Assembly (NCBI GenBank): GCA_010015805.1
Contig: ML978122.1
Location: forward strand, 1,336,453 to 1,400,452
Reading direction: 5' to 3'
Length of the DNA stretch: 64,000 bases
Source: Rhizodiscina lignyota
Taxonomy: Eukaryota; Ascomycota; Dothideomycetes; Aulographales; Rhizodiscinaceae
This document shows, one piece after another, positions 1 through 9,875 of this stretch. A program made the position numbers and the translations under genes. Every line of letters starts with the position of its first letter. The first letter of the stretch is position 1. Under the pieces are notes generated by a model that saw only the letters and a list, made by a program, of their open reading frames with translations, made no database searches and had not been told where the DNA came from.

Positions 1-2440
1 CGTTCAAAGACAAGATACCCAAGCCCTCGTCAGTTGATTGTAGGATGTCGCTGTAATCGGTACCCGATTCCCGTCGCGTGCCCATGCTCCAAAAGCTCTT
101 GAGACTACCCCATCGGCTGCCTGCTGGCTGAGACTCTGTACTACTGCCAGTGCTGTTGCGATTGAGTGCGCTGACCAGATTTGCGGATGCAAGGCTCCCA
201 CTGCTACCAGGCCGACGGTGGAGCGCTCGGCCTGCGAGATCGGTGGATGAATTCGTGCGCTGAATTGCAAAATGTGCAGCAGGCACCCCAGTGTCCGGCG
301 TGATCGTTGAAGTCGTCGTGGCACTGGCCTTCCGCAACGTAGCGTCTTCTTCGGGGGAGAGGGTTATCGGGGCGCGCAAGATCGAGCGGGCTTCTGATCC
401 ACGGCGAGAGCGCTCACCATCATCGCCAGAGAGATCGTTGCCGCTGAGAGTGCGCTCATCGGCAGATTCTCCTCTGTGGCCACCACGGCCTGATGGTAGG
501 CGCGTCCGTGAAGAACTTGCGTGACCTCTTCGATTAATGGTCCGTCTCAGTGACTCTTGCCGTCCGATTGTTGCCATTCCCGGCGGAGACTGTGAGTATC
601 CGCGAAGAGATACAGCAGTGCCAGGACGGCCGGGAGAGCTTGTACCCTCATGACTTGGGTGACTAGAGGGCAAGAATGCGGACAGTAAAAATATCAGCCT
701 CCGAGCTGCCATCTTGTTGTCCGTGATGATGATGGTACGATTCGGAATCGTCAGGTCGTCGTTCAGTTTGGCGTTCTGCTGCTCCTTGTACCGTTTCCGG
801 TGCCATTTTGGCCCGAAGACTCTCATCCAATCCGTGTGCTGGCCCAGAAAGGCAGTCATGAGGTTCTCGAGGAAAAAGCTCTGCTCTCGAGCGCCAGCCC
901 ATTTGCCTAGCCAGATTGCCTCTTCACGCCAAATGCCCCAGCGGCCTTGACCGGTGCGCACTCGGGGTAATTTGATGCCACGGACAATCCTGCGTCCGGC
1001 CGACTCAGCAATCTTTTTCATGTCCTCATCAGCAGTCAATGCACCAGGCTGAAGCTGAGGCCGGTATGCCCGCACCTGGGGCTTCAGTAGAGCCAAGATC
1101 TTCTCTTGAGCGAGGTATTGCAGTGCAGTCAATGTGCGGGAGATGATGTCCCAGTGCTGACCAATAAGATCTACGCGATCATCGACGTCGCTGTTAAACG
1201 AGCTCGACAGCATTGAGTCCACCCCGAAAACAGAGTCAACAAAGGACCAGCCTCCACTTCGACCTTCAGAGCCAAGGGAGGAGGCGACAGAATCGCTTCC
1301 ATGCTGCATAGGTGGGAAGTAGCCAGACCTATTGCGGCGAGGTGCATTCGGTGGAGGAGCAACAGGCAGTTGAATGATGAGCGAGATGCCGTACATAGGG
1401 AGCGAATGTGATTTGCCCTGCGACGGAAGAAGACGGAGCTGCTTTCCACCAATGCCACCACCATTAGCGTTCTTCGGAAATGGAAACCCTCCTGATGGAT
1501 TGGGATTCGCAGGTGTCGGCGTAGTTTCGTTTGGCGTGGCCACTCCTTCTCCGCCATCGACGAGCGGGACTGAAAAGGTCCTGCTTATTAGCACCGTCCG
1601 CCTTCTGACGTCTCTGACTGGCGTATGTGGTGTACGTCCACCATCAGAGCCCGTATTGGCCGGAGGGTCGCCTGGAGTGTAAGATTTGGCCAAGTGACTC
1701 CGGCGCTGCCCTCCAACTTTGCCAAATGATGCAGGACCGTCGGCAAACGTTGGACTCGAGAGGACAGTCTCATTCGGCTTCTGCTCAAGTGGAATGATGT
1801 GAATTCTATTGCTCGTGCCCTTGTAGCTCGACTGCGCGTTTTCAAACATGCACTCCAGCGCAGTCTTGACCATGTCTTCTGATTCTCGATGGCGCGCTTG
1901 TGCAGTCTCGTCGATGAATGGCAACGGCGTCGAAATCGACGTGTTTCGGAGTCTGTTGCGCTGAAAGGCGCCTCCCGAGCCAAATGAGCTGGGCGAGCGT
2001 CGTCCTCCATCTTGGCTGACGACCGAAGATCTTCGCGACGGAGGTGCTGTGGCGGACGCTTTCAATCCTCGTTCGGCAGGGGCCGGATCCCTCTGCACAA
2101 GAGGCGACTCCGGTCTCAAAATAGGCCACGAGTCGAACAGAACGATCTCGTTCTGCGCACCAGTGAAGTTCTGTGCCACCAGTATCCGCACATCTCTCGG
2201 ACTCTCCAAGTCAATGTCTCCAAGTGTACAATCAGTTCCACCTGCTCCACTCAAGGGGAAATCGCCCGGTAACGAGTCGGATAGCGACGCAGGCTGACTG
2301 AGCTGGCCAGCATCGGGGAAAAGCAAGCTTTTGGTATGTGCCTCTTCAGTCTGCGAATCCAGCTGCGCGTGTCGTTGCGGACCTCGTTTCGCTGGAGTGA
2401 TCGATTGAAGGAGTGAACTTAGCATGCTTCGTTCGCTCAT
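1..2440 (-). CDS. LST4: FNIP/Lst4-like folliculin-interacting protein, C-terminus cut by window edge
   Basis: The reading frame is open from ATG 2440-2438 to the left edge without a stop, giving at least 813 codons, so the C-terminus lies outside the window. The start (MSERSMLSSLLQS) has an in-frame TAA a few codons upstream. Near the N-terminus LDSQTEEAHTKSLLFPD is followed by DVRILVAQNFTGAQ and VLFDSWPIL, the opening of the FNIP N-terminal (longin/DENN-like) domain in fungi. Long Ser/Pro/Gly-rich linkers separate later conserved blocks such as YGISLIIQLPV, DLIGQHWDIISRTLTALQ and EQSFFLENLMTAFLGQHTDW. In yeast, Lst4 pairs with the folliculin homologue Lst7 as a GAP for the Rag GTPase Gtr2 at the vacuole, feeding amino-acid state to TORC1. 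The next gene on the same strand is Iml1, another Rag regulator. The family call rests on remembered sequence pattern. Confidence 0.78.
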   Translation of the reverse strand, partial: MSERSMLSSLLQSITPAKRGPQRHAQLDSQTEEAHTKSLLFPDAGQLSQPASLSDSLPGDFPLSGAGGTDCTLGDIDLESPRDVRILVAQNFTGAQNEIVLFDSWPILRPESPLVQRDPAPAERGLKASATAPPSRRSSVVSQDGGRRSPSSFGSGGAFQRNRLRNTSISTPLPFIDETAQARHRESEDMVKTALECMFENAQSSYKGTSNRIHIIPLEQKPNETVLSSPTFADGPASFGKVGGQRRSHLAKSYTPGDPPANTGSDGGRTPHTPVRDVRRRTVLISRTFSVPLVDGGEGVATPNETTPTPANPNPSGGFPFPKNANGGGIGGKQLRLLPSQGKSHSLPMYGISLIIQLPVAPPPNAPRRNRSGYFPPMQHGSDSVASSLGSEGRSGGWSFVDSVFGVDSMLSSSFNSDVDDRVDLIGQHWDIISRTLTALQYLAQEKILALLKPQVRAYRPQLQPGALTADEDMKKIAESAGRRIVRGIKLPRVRTGQGRWGIWREEAIWLGKWAGAREQSFFLENLMTAFLGQHTDWMRVFGPKWHRKRYKEQQNAKLNDDLTIPNRTIIITDNKMAARRLIFLLSAFLPSSHPSHEGTSSPGRPGTAVSLRGYSQSPPGMATIGRQESLRRTINRRGHASSSRTRLPSGRGGHRGESADERTLSGNDLSGDDGERSRRGSEARSILRAPITLSPEEDATLRKASATTTSTITPDTGVPAAHFAIQRTNSSTDLAGRALHRRPGSSGSLASANLVSALNRNSTGSSTESQPAGSRWGSLKSFWSMGTRRESGTDYSDILQSTDEGLGILSLN

Positions 2441-4154
2441 GCTGCTGCAGGTTTATATCGTGCTCGTTCGAATCGTAACAGGTCTTAGCTGTGAGGATCC
2501 GGAGGGAGAGCGGTCAGATCCAGGACCGACACATGCGACTCAGCTCCTGTGACTCGTAGTACGCGTGCCATATGGTGCTTCTGTCCCAAAATTCACTTGG
2601 TTGTTTGCTTAAACTCTGTGTTTGTGCACTCCGTTGCCGCGTGTTGAGTAGCCCGAGCACAGGCACGGGAATGCTCCGGCTATTTGAGGATGACGAAGGA
2701 GTGATGTTTTGAAGACCGATTGAGGGACCGAACGACGGATGGTCTCGTTCTGAGCCGCTGAGAGCCCTCAGAGAGGGGTCAGGAGTTGTAGAGGAGTTGA
2801 AAGAGAAGGCTGGCGGGGGATCTGGTACGTAGGCAGAAGGCGGTGGGAATGATGGCAACGGAAAATAGCGGTGAACGCAGCACTTGTAGAGCACGCAGAT
2901 CGCGGCGCTTCGACGCAGCACCGGATTGGCAGCTCGTGCTCGACGTGATGGAGCAGAGCAGTACAATTGAGGGACGAGGGGACTCGCGAGGCCGGTGAAG
3001 AAGGAGAAATTGGTCGTGTGAGGGCCGGCGGGCTTTGTTCGACCTTCCTTCGTCAGCGGCTCAAGCTCGTGGGTTTTTTGGCGGTCGATGGCCGGTTCAG
3101 CAGCCGATATGCCCCTGTCGCTCTCAGCACAACCCTGCCGAGATCACGATTCGCTCTCGCGGCCCTTGCGAAGCCCTTGCAAGTGCTCAAGTGCCGAAAT
3201 TGTGGGTGGAACGCGGAGGGTGAGGCGTGTGCGATTATTTCAATAAAGGTGCGTATCCCAATGCAGACAGACAACGAGGCTCCTGGCAGTCTTTAGGCAG
3301 GCTGCTGCATAACAAACTTCAACATCCACGCTATACCGATATGTCTTAAGCTTAGAAAGACGACATGGAAAGGACCGCGGCGCCGTCGAGATTGCAGACC
3401 CAATTATCTATTTACCTTAGCATGCCGCTTCCCTGCCGCTGCCATGCCGCTGCTTGGACGATGGCTCGATCAGTCGATCACAGGCGTAGCAAGTGTGAAG
3501 CCTAAACAGCAAACATCCGCGACATAAGACGCTCCCACCGTCCTGCGAACACCTTCATCGACCCTTTCCGGCATCGGAATTGACCGCATAAGTCCCATTA
3601 AATCGGCTTCGTCTGCCTTCTTCCGAATCACGGCGGCATTCCTTCGGCTAGAGGCCTGTCAGGATCCATGTGCGCTTCCTGGACCTAGCCCATGTGTGCT
3701 GACCCAGCCTCACCCCATTTGGTTCTGCAATGAGCGAGTCATCCCAGACCACTGACAGAGCCGTCGGCGATAACGCGGGCCAAACGAAATGGAAGAAACG
3801 CAATATAGAACTTCACAAATCCTCTTTTGGTCAATGGTGTTGAGGTTCAGCTGACCTCCAAATATATTAGGCTATACGACGCAATATCCATCTAGAAAGC
3901 AAGATGGACGTTGCACAACATATATGCGGAGAGGGCCGGCGCGATCCTCCGCCTGCCGTTGAGCTTCCTACCCCAGAAAGCGTTGTATCCAATTGAATCT
4001 CAGTGATCTGCAAGAGAGCCATATTTCTACGGCCGAACCGTGGCATTGGGAGAGACCAGGCCATGTGAAAATCAGTATAGTTCAACTCCCAAGATGCCTT
4101 TTGCTCAAGACTCTGTCGAGTGAATTAGGGCTTTGTTACTCCACCACCAACTCG
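2441..4154. other. intergenic region between LST4 5' end and IML1 3' end
   Basis: No convincing gene is seen. A 150-codon minus-strand frame (2514-2966) lies where the LST4 promoter and leader should be. It is Ser/Pro-rich, matches nothing I know and is probably leader sequence. The rest has only short overlapping frames on both strands. Confidence 0.5.
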
Positions 4155-7100
4155 CTATTCTGGGCCTTTCTCCTCCTGTGGAGTCCCACTTTCACTTCCT
4201 CCGCTCGTTCCGCTACTGACTAGACTTATCCTGCTAGCGGCACTTTCCCTCCCGCTCCTGGCTTGCAGGACGGGGGAGTGCCAGCTGGATCTCGTCGTCA
4301 GGCTCGGTGGAAGCCCCAAACTGGGGATCTTCTCGTCCGGCACCGGGGCCAGATGTGGACTGGGGCTTGCACGAGGCTTCAGGGCCTCTTGATAAAATGC
4401 ACGAAGCCATTGGACGTCGTTGCAATGGCTCTCGAAAATATCCTTGATCTGCTCAGCGGTGCGGTAGGGCGTGTCTGGCTGAGTGTTGGGACTATGCTCA
4501 GTGGAGTGCTGCAAGGCCGCATTGAGAAGTGGTTCTGGGCCTGGAGCAGCGCGCACTAGGGGTGAGGCGAATGGAGACCATCGACCAGGGTCTTTGTCCT
4601 TGATGTTGGTGTGCACAGTCGTGTTTGCGAAACGTCGTGAACTTTGTGTATTCTCGTCTTCTCTCTTGTCGAATTTGCCAAAGTCCTTCGCCGCCACAGC
4701 TCGGTTGTTGTAAAGCCTATTTGCAAGGAGGAGGAAGTCACCTTCGCCCGTTATTTGAACGAGGAGGACACCAGACTTGTGAATGTATTGCATAAATCGG
4801 TAGGTTGGCTTGCCCCAGGAGTACGAGACTTCGATGTCGGTCGGAAAGTTGGAAACCGCCTCAGCGTCGAGGACAAAATCAAGCTTTCGTAGCACGGCTT
4901 TGTGATAGAAGTATTTGTCGGACTGAAGGTGAGGGGTGAATGAGGTCGTGTCGAAATACTGAGCAGAGCTTGGCGTCGGTGGAGGAGGCTCGGCAAGCTT
5001 GACAATGTATGGAGAGCGAAACGGCGAACTGTCTGTGATGGCAGACGCTTCGGAAATAGGGACTTCTACGAGTCGAAGACCATATCGCTCAACTGTGCTA
5101 GCCCAGGTCACAATTGCATCTTCGATCAGCTTGGCTGTGACATTCATCCAATCGAGGCGAATGTGGTAGCAGTTGTCAGGGTTGTGTAGGCGGTCGTAGT
5201 GCAAGTTGATGACTTCTGGCCTGTACGACCTCTTGCGAGGATCTAAATCGTAACGCAAACAACGACCGAGTTCGACCTTTCTCTTTGTTGGTTCTTCCTT
5301 TGTTGGGGTCTTTTCGCCTGAACTGGCTGAGGAACTCGTTGACGGCCTCGATGTCGGTCGTGGCGTACCTAACGGATTCTTCGTAATTTCTGCTAAAGGT
5401 GTGTGGGGAACGGACTTATCAGTCCGTGGGGTTCTAAACCAACCTGCTTTTGATTCAGGCCGAACTCGGTATTCGCTCGCGATTTGGTAGAAGTATTGGC
5501 CGTCCCGGAACGCATGCTTCTTCTGTACATGGTGAAAGAGTCCGCGCTCCATAAGTTGATTGCCTATATCCACTGCTTCTTCACGAGACTCAATGTCTCT
5601 GAAGTTCTGCAGCAGCCAACTGGTAAGATCGAAACCAACGAAACAATTGTAATGCAATCGCCAATGCCAGCGTCGGTCGAGCATCTTGATTCCCCTTTCG
5701 CCTTGCAGATCTTGGGCAAGTTTTTGGATGTCAATGTTAGAGGTCTCATAAGGTTCGGTCTCGTTGAAAATTTGCGTAACGAACGGCGCCCCATCTTGAT
5801 CAAGGAGTAGAGAGCTTTCTGGGCCAGCGGCGACTACGGTAGAAGGATCTCGGGTCTGGTATTCGATGGCTAATGGGTTTGCATCTTTTGTTTTTCGCGT
5901 CCGAAGCTTTAAGAGCGGCTCCTCATCAAGCACCCGGTGGCGCTGCCATATTTGCGTCAATTTGTAGATGCCTTCTAGACGCAGTTCCTCAGCAGTATCT
6001 TCAGCATAGACTGGAAGGGTGCGGCGATTCTTTGGTAGATTAACCGGTATCAAGACAAATCTGGCTCGCCAGAAGCGTAGCGTATCAGACATATCGTGAT
6101 GGTAGCCAGCCAGGAACGTGTCGATAAAGTTCCAGTTGTACTCCAACCGAGGTGGTTTGAGAGCGATGGGAGCTAACTCGTAATCTTTCGCAAGAGCGGT
6201 GCGAATGTAAGGCTTGTACGTTACCGTGAATGGTTTCGCGGCGGTAGATTCCATGCCCAGCGGCGATTTTCTGTTGAATCGACGGACCTGGACTTCATTC
6301 CCAGCGGCGCAAACTATCTGATGGATGGCATTGCCCACTGACATCAGAGCTGCATCGCCATCTTTGGACATGTAATCCTTGTTAAAGATGTTTGCTAAGT
6401 CGTCTTCGGGGACACCCAAGAACTCGGCTGCGGCCCTTCCGACTATGAATTGAAAGCCATGGGAAAGCCGCGACGAGATGAGTTCTCGTATTAAGATCTC
6501 TCTGACTTTCGACGGCTCAAGGTTGCTGTCCTCCATGTTTGGTGAGAGGTTATATGGACTTTCATGATATTCGTCGGCTAGTTGAGCTGCCGTTGGAAAG
6601 TACTCGTTTGTCAGCGGCACAGAGGCTGGGGAGCAGAGAGACTTCCACTTCATAGATGAAGTACGCAAAGGCTTTGGAAAGACATGCTGCCACCTGCGGA
6701 ATTGACTGTTCACGTCGAAGTCGTTCTTCTTCGGGTTACATGGATTTACCAGCACCAGCCAAGGTGCCAGAGCGCTTGTGGGCGATAGAGCTTTAGAGAC
6801 TGGTAGCGCATCTCCACTACTAGACAGAGCAGGCCTAGGACCGGCTCTTTGAGATGCTGAAGCTGCGTAAAGGATTGCACTTGAGTCTTTCGAACTGACA
6901 GACGCCAGTTTTTGGCCCTTCCCGGGAGATCCCAACTCTTTTATGGTATCTTGAGAGCCGGCTACGTCTTTGGTTTGCGTCCGCTCGAGGGTCCTAGCTC
7001 TTCCGATGGCAATCGGCTGGCTTCTGCTCTCCTCAGATGGGTCTGAGTCTTTACTTGACGCTGTAGTTGGAGTGCTTGGCCTTGGAACTGGCCGATTGAG

Positions 7101-9389
7101 GCTCGCTTTGATCTTTTTGGTGAAGCCTGATATATTTTCACCGTTCGCACGCTTGTCTCCTTCCCGTGTGAAAGTGGGCACAGCTGCAGTTGACGAAGCG
7201 AACACAACCTCAGTGCTTGCGACGGCTTTCGAAGCCCCAAAGCCTGCGCCCCCGAAGCTAATTTGGCGCAAAAGCTTGGTAGGATTGAACGTACCACTCT
7301 CAGCATTCGATAATAGACTTGCATTGCTAGTCTTCCGGCGCGGTCCTGGCGGACGAGTCGCAGTAGTAGCCTTCAGTCTCCAATCCAGGAAGCTGTTTCG
7401 GTTTGGTGTAGATTTCTCCTCGTTCGACGAGTCCTCGGAAACTGTTTTATCATCAACTGCAGCCGCAGCATTATCCACCTCCGTCGTCTTTATCGAACCG
7501 TTTTGTTGCGCAGATTGTGTAATCCGGTCATTACCGAACACATCATCATCATACTGGTCCATCCAGCCTTTGTCGAGCTTCCTGAGATATCCCCGGTCAA
7601 CTTTCGTAACCGGCAAACCAGTGAGCTCATTCTTGAGTTTGTGCCAGGGATGTAGATCATTGTCGTGCATCAGTTCGATAGAAATGTTGCTCATATCGTT
7701 TTCCATGATACCCATCATCTGCAACTCATACAGGTTACAGCGAACATTGAACGTCGAGTCTCGAACGACCTTTAACCCAGACTTCGACTTCTTTGCAGAT
7801 GAGAGTGGCACAAGAGACGATCCCTCATCCACCGAACCGGTCCAAAAGGAAATGTCAACCCAATGGGGCATTGCATATCGCCAGCCATCGTCACCAGAGT
7901 GGGATTCAAGCTCCGAATTGTCGGTTATTGCATCGCTTAACACGAGCGACTGACTTAAAGAAGCCAGAAGAGAGGTCCCGATGAATCGAGGATTTCGATA
8001 TCTGAATAGAGGAACAGAGTGCAGAGGCATCGGGGCGAGCGACACCAGATCTAGGCCAATACCACTACCAATGAGAGTGTCGGTTGTCAGCTTGAGCATG
8101 CTGTAGTCCACTTCGAAGATGCCGCTTCCAGCAGTGATGATAACGATGGAGATGCCTGTACGCACTAGATCTCGATCGATGTAGTCTTTGGAATATTGCG
8201 CCGAGGCCAGATTGATCGCTTCCAAGATATTGCCTTTTGATGCACTAGAAGGTTTACCGGTAATGATCGAGTCGGGATGCGAGCCACTACTGCCAGTGCT
8301 TCTTTTGTTTATGGTCACATCACGCAGAAACGTTCGAAACTCCCTCTTCAGTTGATACAGAATCTTGATCCAGTCGCCACTGGACATGTCACTGACGACG
8401 ACCCTGTAGAAATCCTGTGACTTGCCGGTCTGACGAACAGTCTCCATGATGGGTTCATCCACCGCGCGGTCATACTCGATCCGGCTGAACAGAACGATAG
8501 TCACCAGATGTCGAGCGCTGATAGCTGTCCACTTTTTGAAGAGATCAGGCAAAAAGCCATTAATGACCTTGTTGAACATGATCTCTCCAGAGCCTTGGGC
8601 GTCAAACTCCCACATCTCTTTGGACATCTGAATAAAGAGGACGTATCTGGCGGATTCGCTCCGGAAGATGGGTTTCGTGGAAGTGGTGAAGTAACCGGAC
8701 TTTCGGCGCTGTCCATCAATGTACACCTGCTTCACTGTCGCCTTGATGGTGCCCATGAACATGAGCTTCTGATCTTTGTACACGGTGCGATTCGCCAGCT
8801 CGTTTATCGCCATCCTCCACATGTCAGAACGCGCGAGGTATTCATCCCTGAAAGTAATCTCTACATGAGATGCCCATTGTGCTGAGTCTGCTTTCGCCAC
8901 TACCACTTGCATTCGGCTACGAAAGCCTAATGCAGTTGCAATTGCAGCTGACACAGAGATGTACAGGCTCGTATGTTTCGATTTCTGCTCAGCGGTCGCA
9001 TCCTGGACAACAAAGACATAAGCCCTCTGGGCATCCACTGGCCGTCCATTCTGGATTTGCGACCCATTCTCGTCGATCGTGACCGTCAGTGAGGCTCTTC
9101 GCTCCCTCCGAGGCGCCCCATCACTCGCTGGCAGATCTGTGGTGGATTCAATGTTCGTTCCACTCCTTGCCTGAGCGCCACTCGCGACATTTTGAGGTGT
9201 CTGCTGAAAATCGCGTACAGCGATATTATTTTGCCCCAGTGCAACCACTTTCGCCAGAGATCCAGGGTTCAGCTCGAGCTCGGGGAATTTGTCGAGGTTG
9301 AAAACCACGTCGCTCTCGGAAAACGTCTTGTCGTGCGTCCAGAGAGTGCATATCTTCTGGATCTTCCTCCTCTTCGCCGGGTGCTCCAT
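4155..9389 (-). CDS. IML1: Iml1/DEPDC5, GATOR1 (SEACIT) subunit, vacuolar membrane-associated
   Basis: A single 1744-codon frame starts at ATG 9389. The protein belongs to the Iml1/DEPDC5 family, a subunit of the GATOR1/SEACIT complex that acts as GAP toward Gtr1 (RagA/B) and inhibits TORC1 at the vacuole under amino-acid starvation. Residues about 1-95 hold the basic start (MEHPAKRRKIQK) and a linker. The Iml1 N-terminal domain spans roughly 95-420 (AYVFVVQDATAEQ, YVLFIQMSKEMWEFD). A disordered Ser-rich stretch covers about 640-900. A DEP domain sits at about 1238-1306 (RRWHWRLHYNCFVGFDLTSW, GLFHHVQKKHAFRDG). A conserved C-terminal part follows (YDRLHNPDNCYHIRLDWMN, ALQHSTEHSPNTQPDTPYR). Length fits fungal Iml1 proteins (about 1600-1800 aa). 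No intron is needed. The neighbouring LST4 gene acts on the same Rag GTPase pathway. Confidence 0.93.
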   Translation of the reverse strand: MEHPAKRRKIQKICTLWTHDKTFSESDVVFNLDKFPELELNPGSLAKVVALGQNNIAVRDFQQTPQNVASGAQARSGTNIESTTDLPASDGAPRRERRASLTVTIDENGSQIQNGRPVDAQRAYVFVVQDATAEQKSKHTSLYISVSAAIATALGFRSRMQVVVAKADSAQWASHVEITFRDEYLARSDMWRMAINELANRTVYKDQKLMFMGTIKATVKQVYIDGQRRKSGYFTTSTKPIFRSESARYVLFIQMSKEMWEFDAQGSGEIMFNKVINGFLPDLFKKWTAISARHLVTIVLFSRIEYDRAVDEPIMETVRQTGKSQDFYRVVVSDMSSGDWIKILYQLKREFRTFLRDVTINKRSTGSSGSHPDSIITGKPSSASKGNILEAINLASAQYSKDYIDRDLVRTGISIVIITAGSGIFEVDYSMLKLTTDTLIGSGIGLDLVSLAPMPLHSVPLFRYRNPRFIGTSLLASLSQSLVLSDAITDNSELESHSGDDGWRYAMPHWVDISFWTGSVDEGSSLVPLSSAKKSKSGLKVVRDSTFNVRCNLYELQMMGIMENDMSNISIELMHDNDLHPWHKLKNELTGLPVTKVDRGYLRKLDKGWMDQYDDDVFGNDRITQSAQQNGSIKTTEVDNAAAAVDDKTVSEDSSNEEKSTPNRNSFLDWRLKATTATRPPGPRRKTSNASLLSNAESGTFNPTKLLRQISFGGAGFGASKAVASTEVVFASSTAAVPTFTREGDKRANGENISGFTKKIKASLNRPVPRPSTPTTASSKDSDPSEESRSQPIAIGRARTLERTQTKDVAGSQDTIKELGSPGKGQKLASVSSKDSSAILYAASASQRAGPRPALSSSGDALPVSKALSPTSALAPWLVLVNPCNPKKNDFDVNSQFRRWQHVFPKPLRTSSMKWKSLCSPASVPLTNEYFPTAAQLADEYHESPYNLSPNMEDSNLEPSKVREILIRELISSRLSHGFQFIVGRAAAEFLGVPEDDLANIFNKDYMSKDGDAALMSVGNAIHQIVCAAGNEVQVRRFNRKSPLGMESTAAKPFTVTYKPYIRTALAKDYELAPIALKPPRLEYNWNFIDTFLAGYHHDMSDTLRFWRARFVLIPVNLPKNRRTLPVYAEDTAEELRLEGIYKLTQIWQRHRVLDEEPLLKLRTRKTKDANPLAIEYQTRDPSTVVAAGPESSLLLDQDGAPFVTQIFNETEPYETSNIDIQKLAQDLQGERGIKMLDRRWHWRLHYNCFVGFDLTSWLLQNFRDIESREEAVDIGNQLMERGLFHHVQKKHAFRDGQYFYQIASEYRVRPESKAGWFRTPRTDKSVPHTPLAEITKNPLGTPRPTSRPSTSSSASSGEKTPTKEEPTKRKVELGRCLRYDLDPRKRSYRPEVINLHYDRLHNPDNCYHIRLDWMNVTAKLIEDAIVTWASTVERYGLRLVEVPISEASAITDSSPFRSPYIVKLAEPPPPTPSSAQYFDTTSFTPHLQSDKYFYHKAVLRKLDFVLDAEAVSNFPTDIEVSYSWGKPTYRFMQYIHKSGVLLVQITGEGDFLLLANRLYNNRAVAAKDFGKFDKREDENTQSSRRFANTTVHTNIKDKDPGRWSPFASPLVRAAPGPEPLLNAALQHSTEHSPNTQPDTPYRTAEQIKDIFESHCNDVQWLRAFYQEALKPRASPSPHLAPVPDEKIPSLGLPPSLTTRSSWHSPVLQARSGRESAASRISLVSSGTSGGSESGTPQEEKGPE

Positions 9390-9875
9390 GACGGCCGCTC
9401 ACATGGAGTCGAGGATGTTGAGTGTGGAGGCGACAGAAACATCGAATCCGGGGCAAGACGCGCTACGCGGATTGGCCGGGGGGTAGGTTGCATAATGGGC
9501 CTCCAAAGTCACCTGACCGCGTTCCGCGCTAGGTAGCGTTCTGCCGGTTTTCGAGGCTCACCGCCCAGCATTGTCGTCACTGCTGGAGGAGGCTGGGGAG
9601 TTTCTATTGTCCACCAACACTCTCAATAGAACAATAAGATGATCATGTAGCACAATCATCCTATTGTCGCGGGCGCGCAGCGCTCTAAGAAATCTTTTCG
9701 TCGCCCCAACTATTAAAGCTCCTCGATTCTTTATTCCATTTCTTCTCTTTCTTCATGTTTCTCAGCTCAAAGCCTCTCCAAACTGCACGCTTCCAGCCAC
9801 CTCAAAGTGCTTTGTGCCTCGAAATACAATTCTCAGCTTGAACCCTCTTCTCTTCCAACTGCACAAATCACAACC
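9390..9875. promoter_or_regulatory. shared upstream region of IML1 (-) and orphan gene (+)
   Basis: These 486 bp separate two divergent start codons. The part nearest the plus-strand gene is pyrimidine-rich (runs such as ttcttctctttcttc near 9740), as is common just upstream of fungal transcription starts. No specific factor site is claimed. Confidence 0.45.

Noticed and set aside
2514-2966. 150-codon minus-strand frame upstream of LST4 as a separate gene or N-terminal exon
   Set aside because: Ser/Pro-rich with no known motif; LST4 has its own good start and family-like N-terminus at 2440, and an in-frame stop lies between.
6970-7953. 327-codon plus-strand frame opposite IML1
   Set aside because: It is antisense to the Ser-rich linker of IML1, where opposite frames stay open because of composition; no motif.
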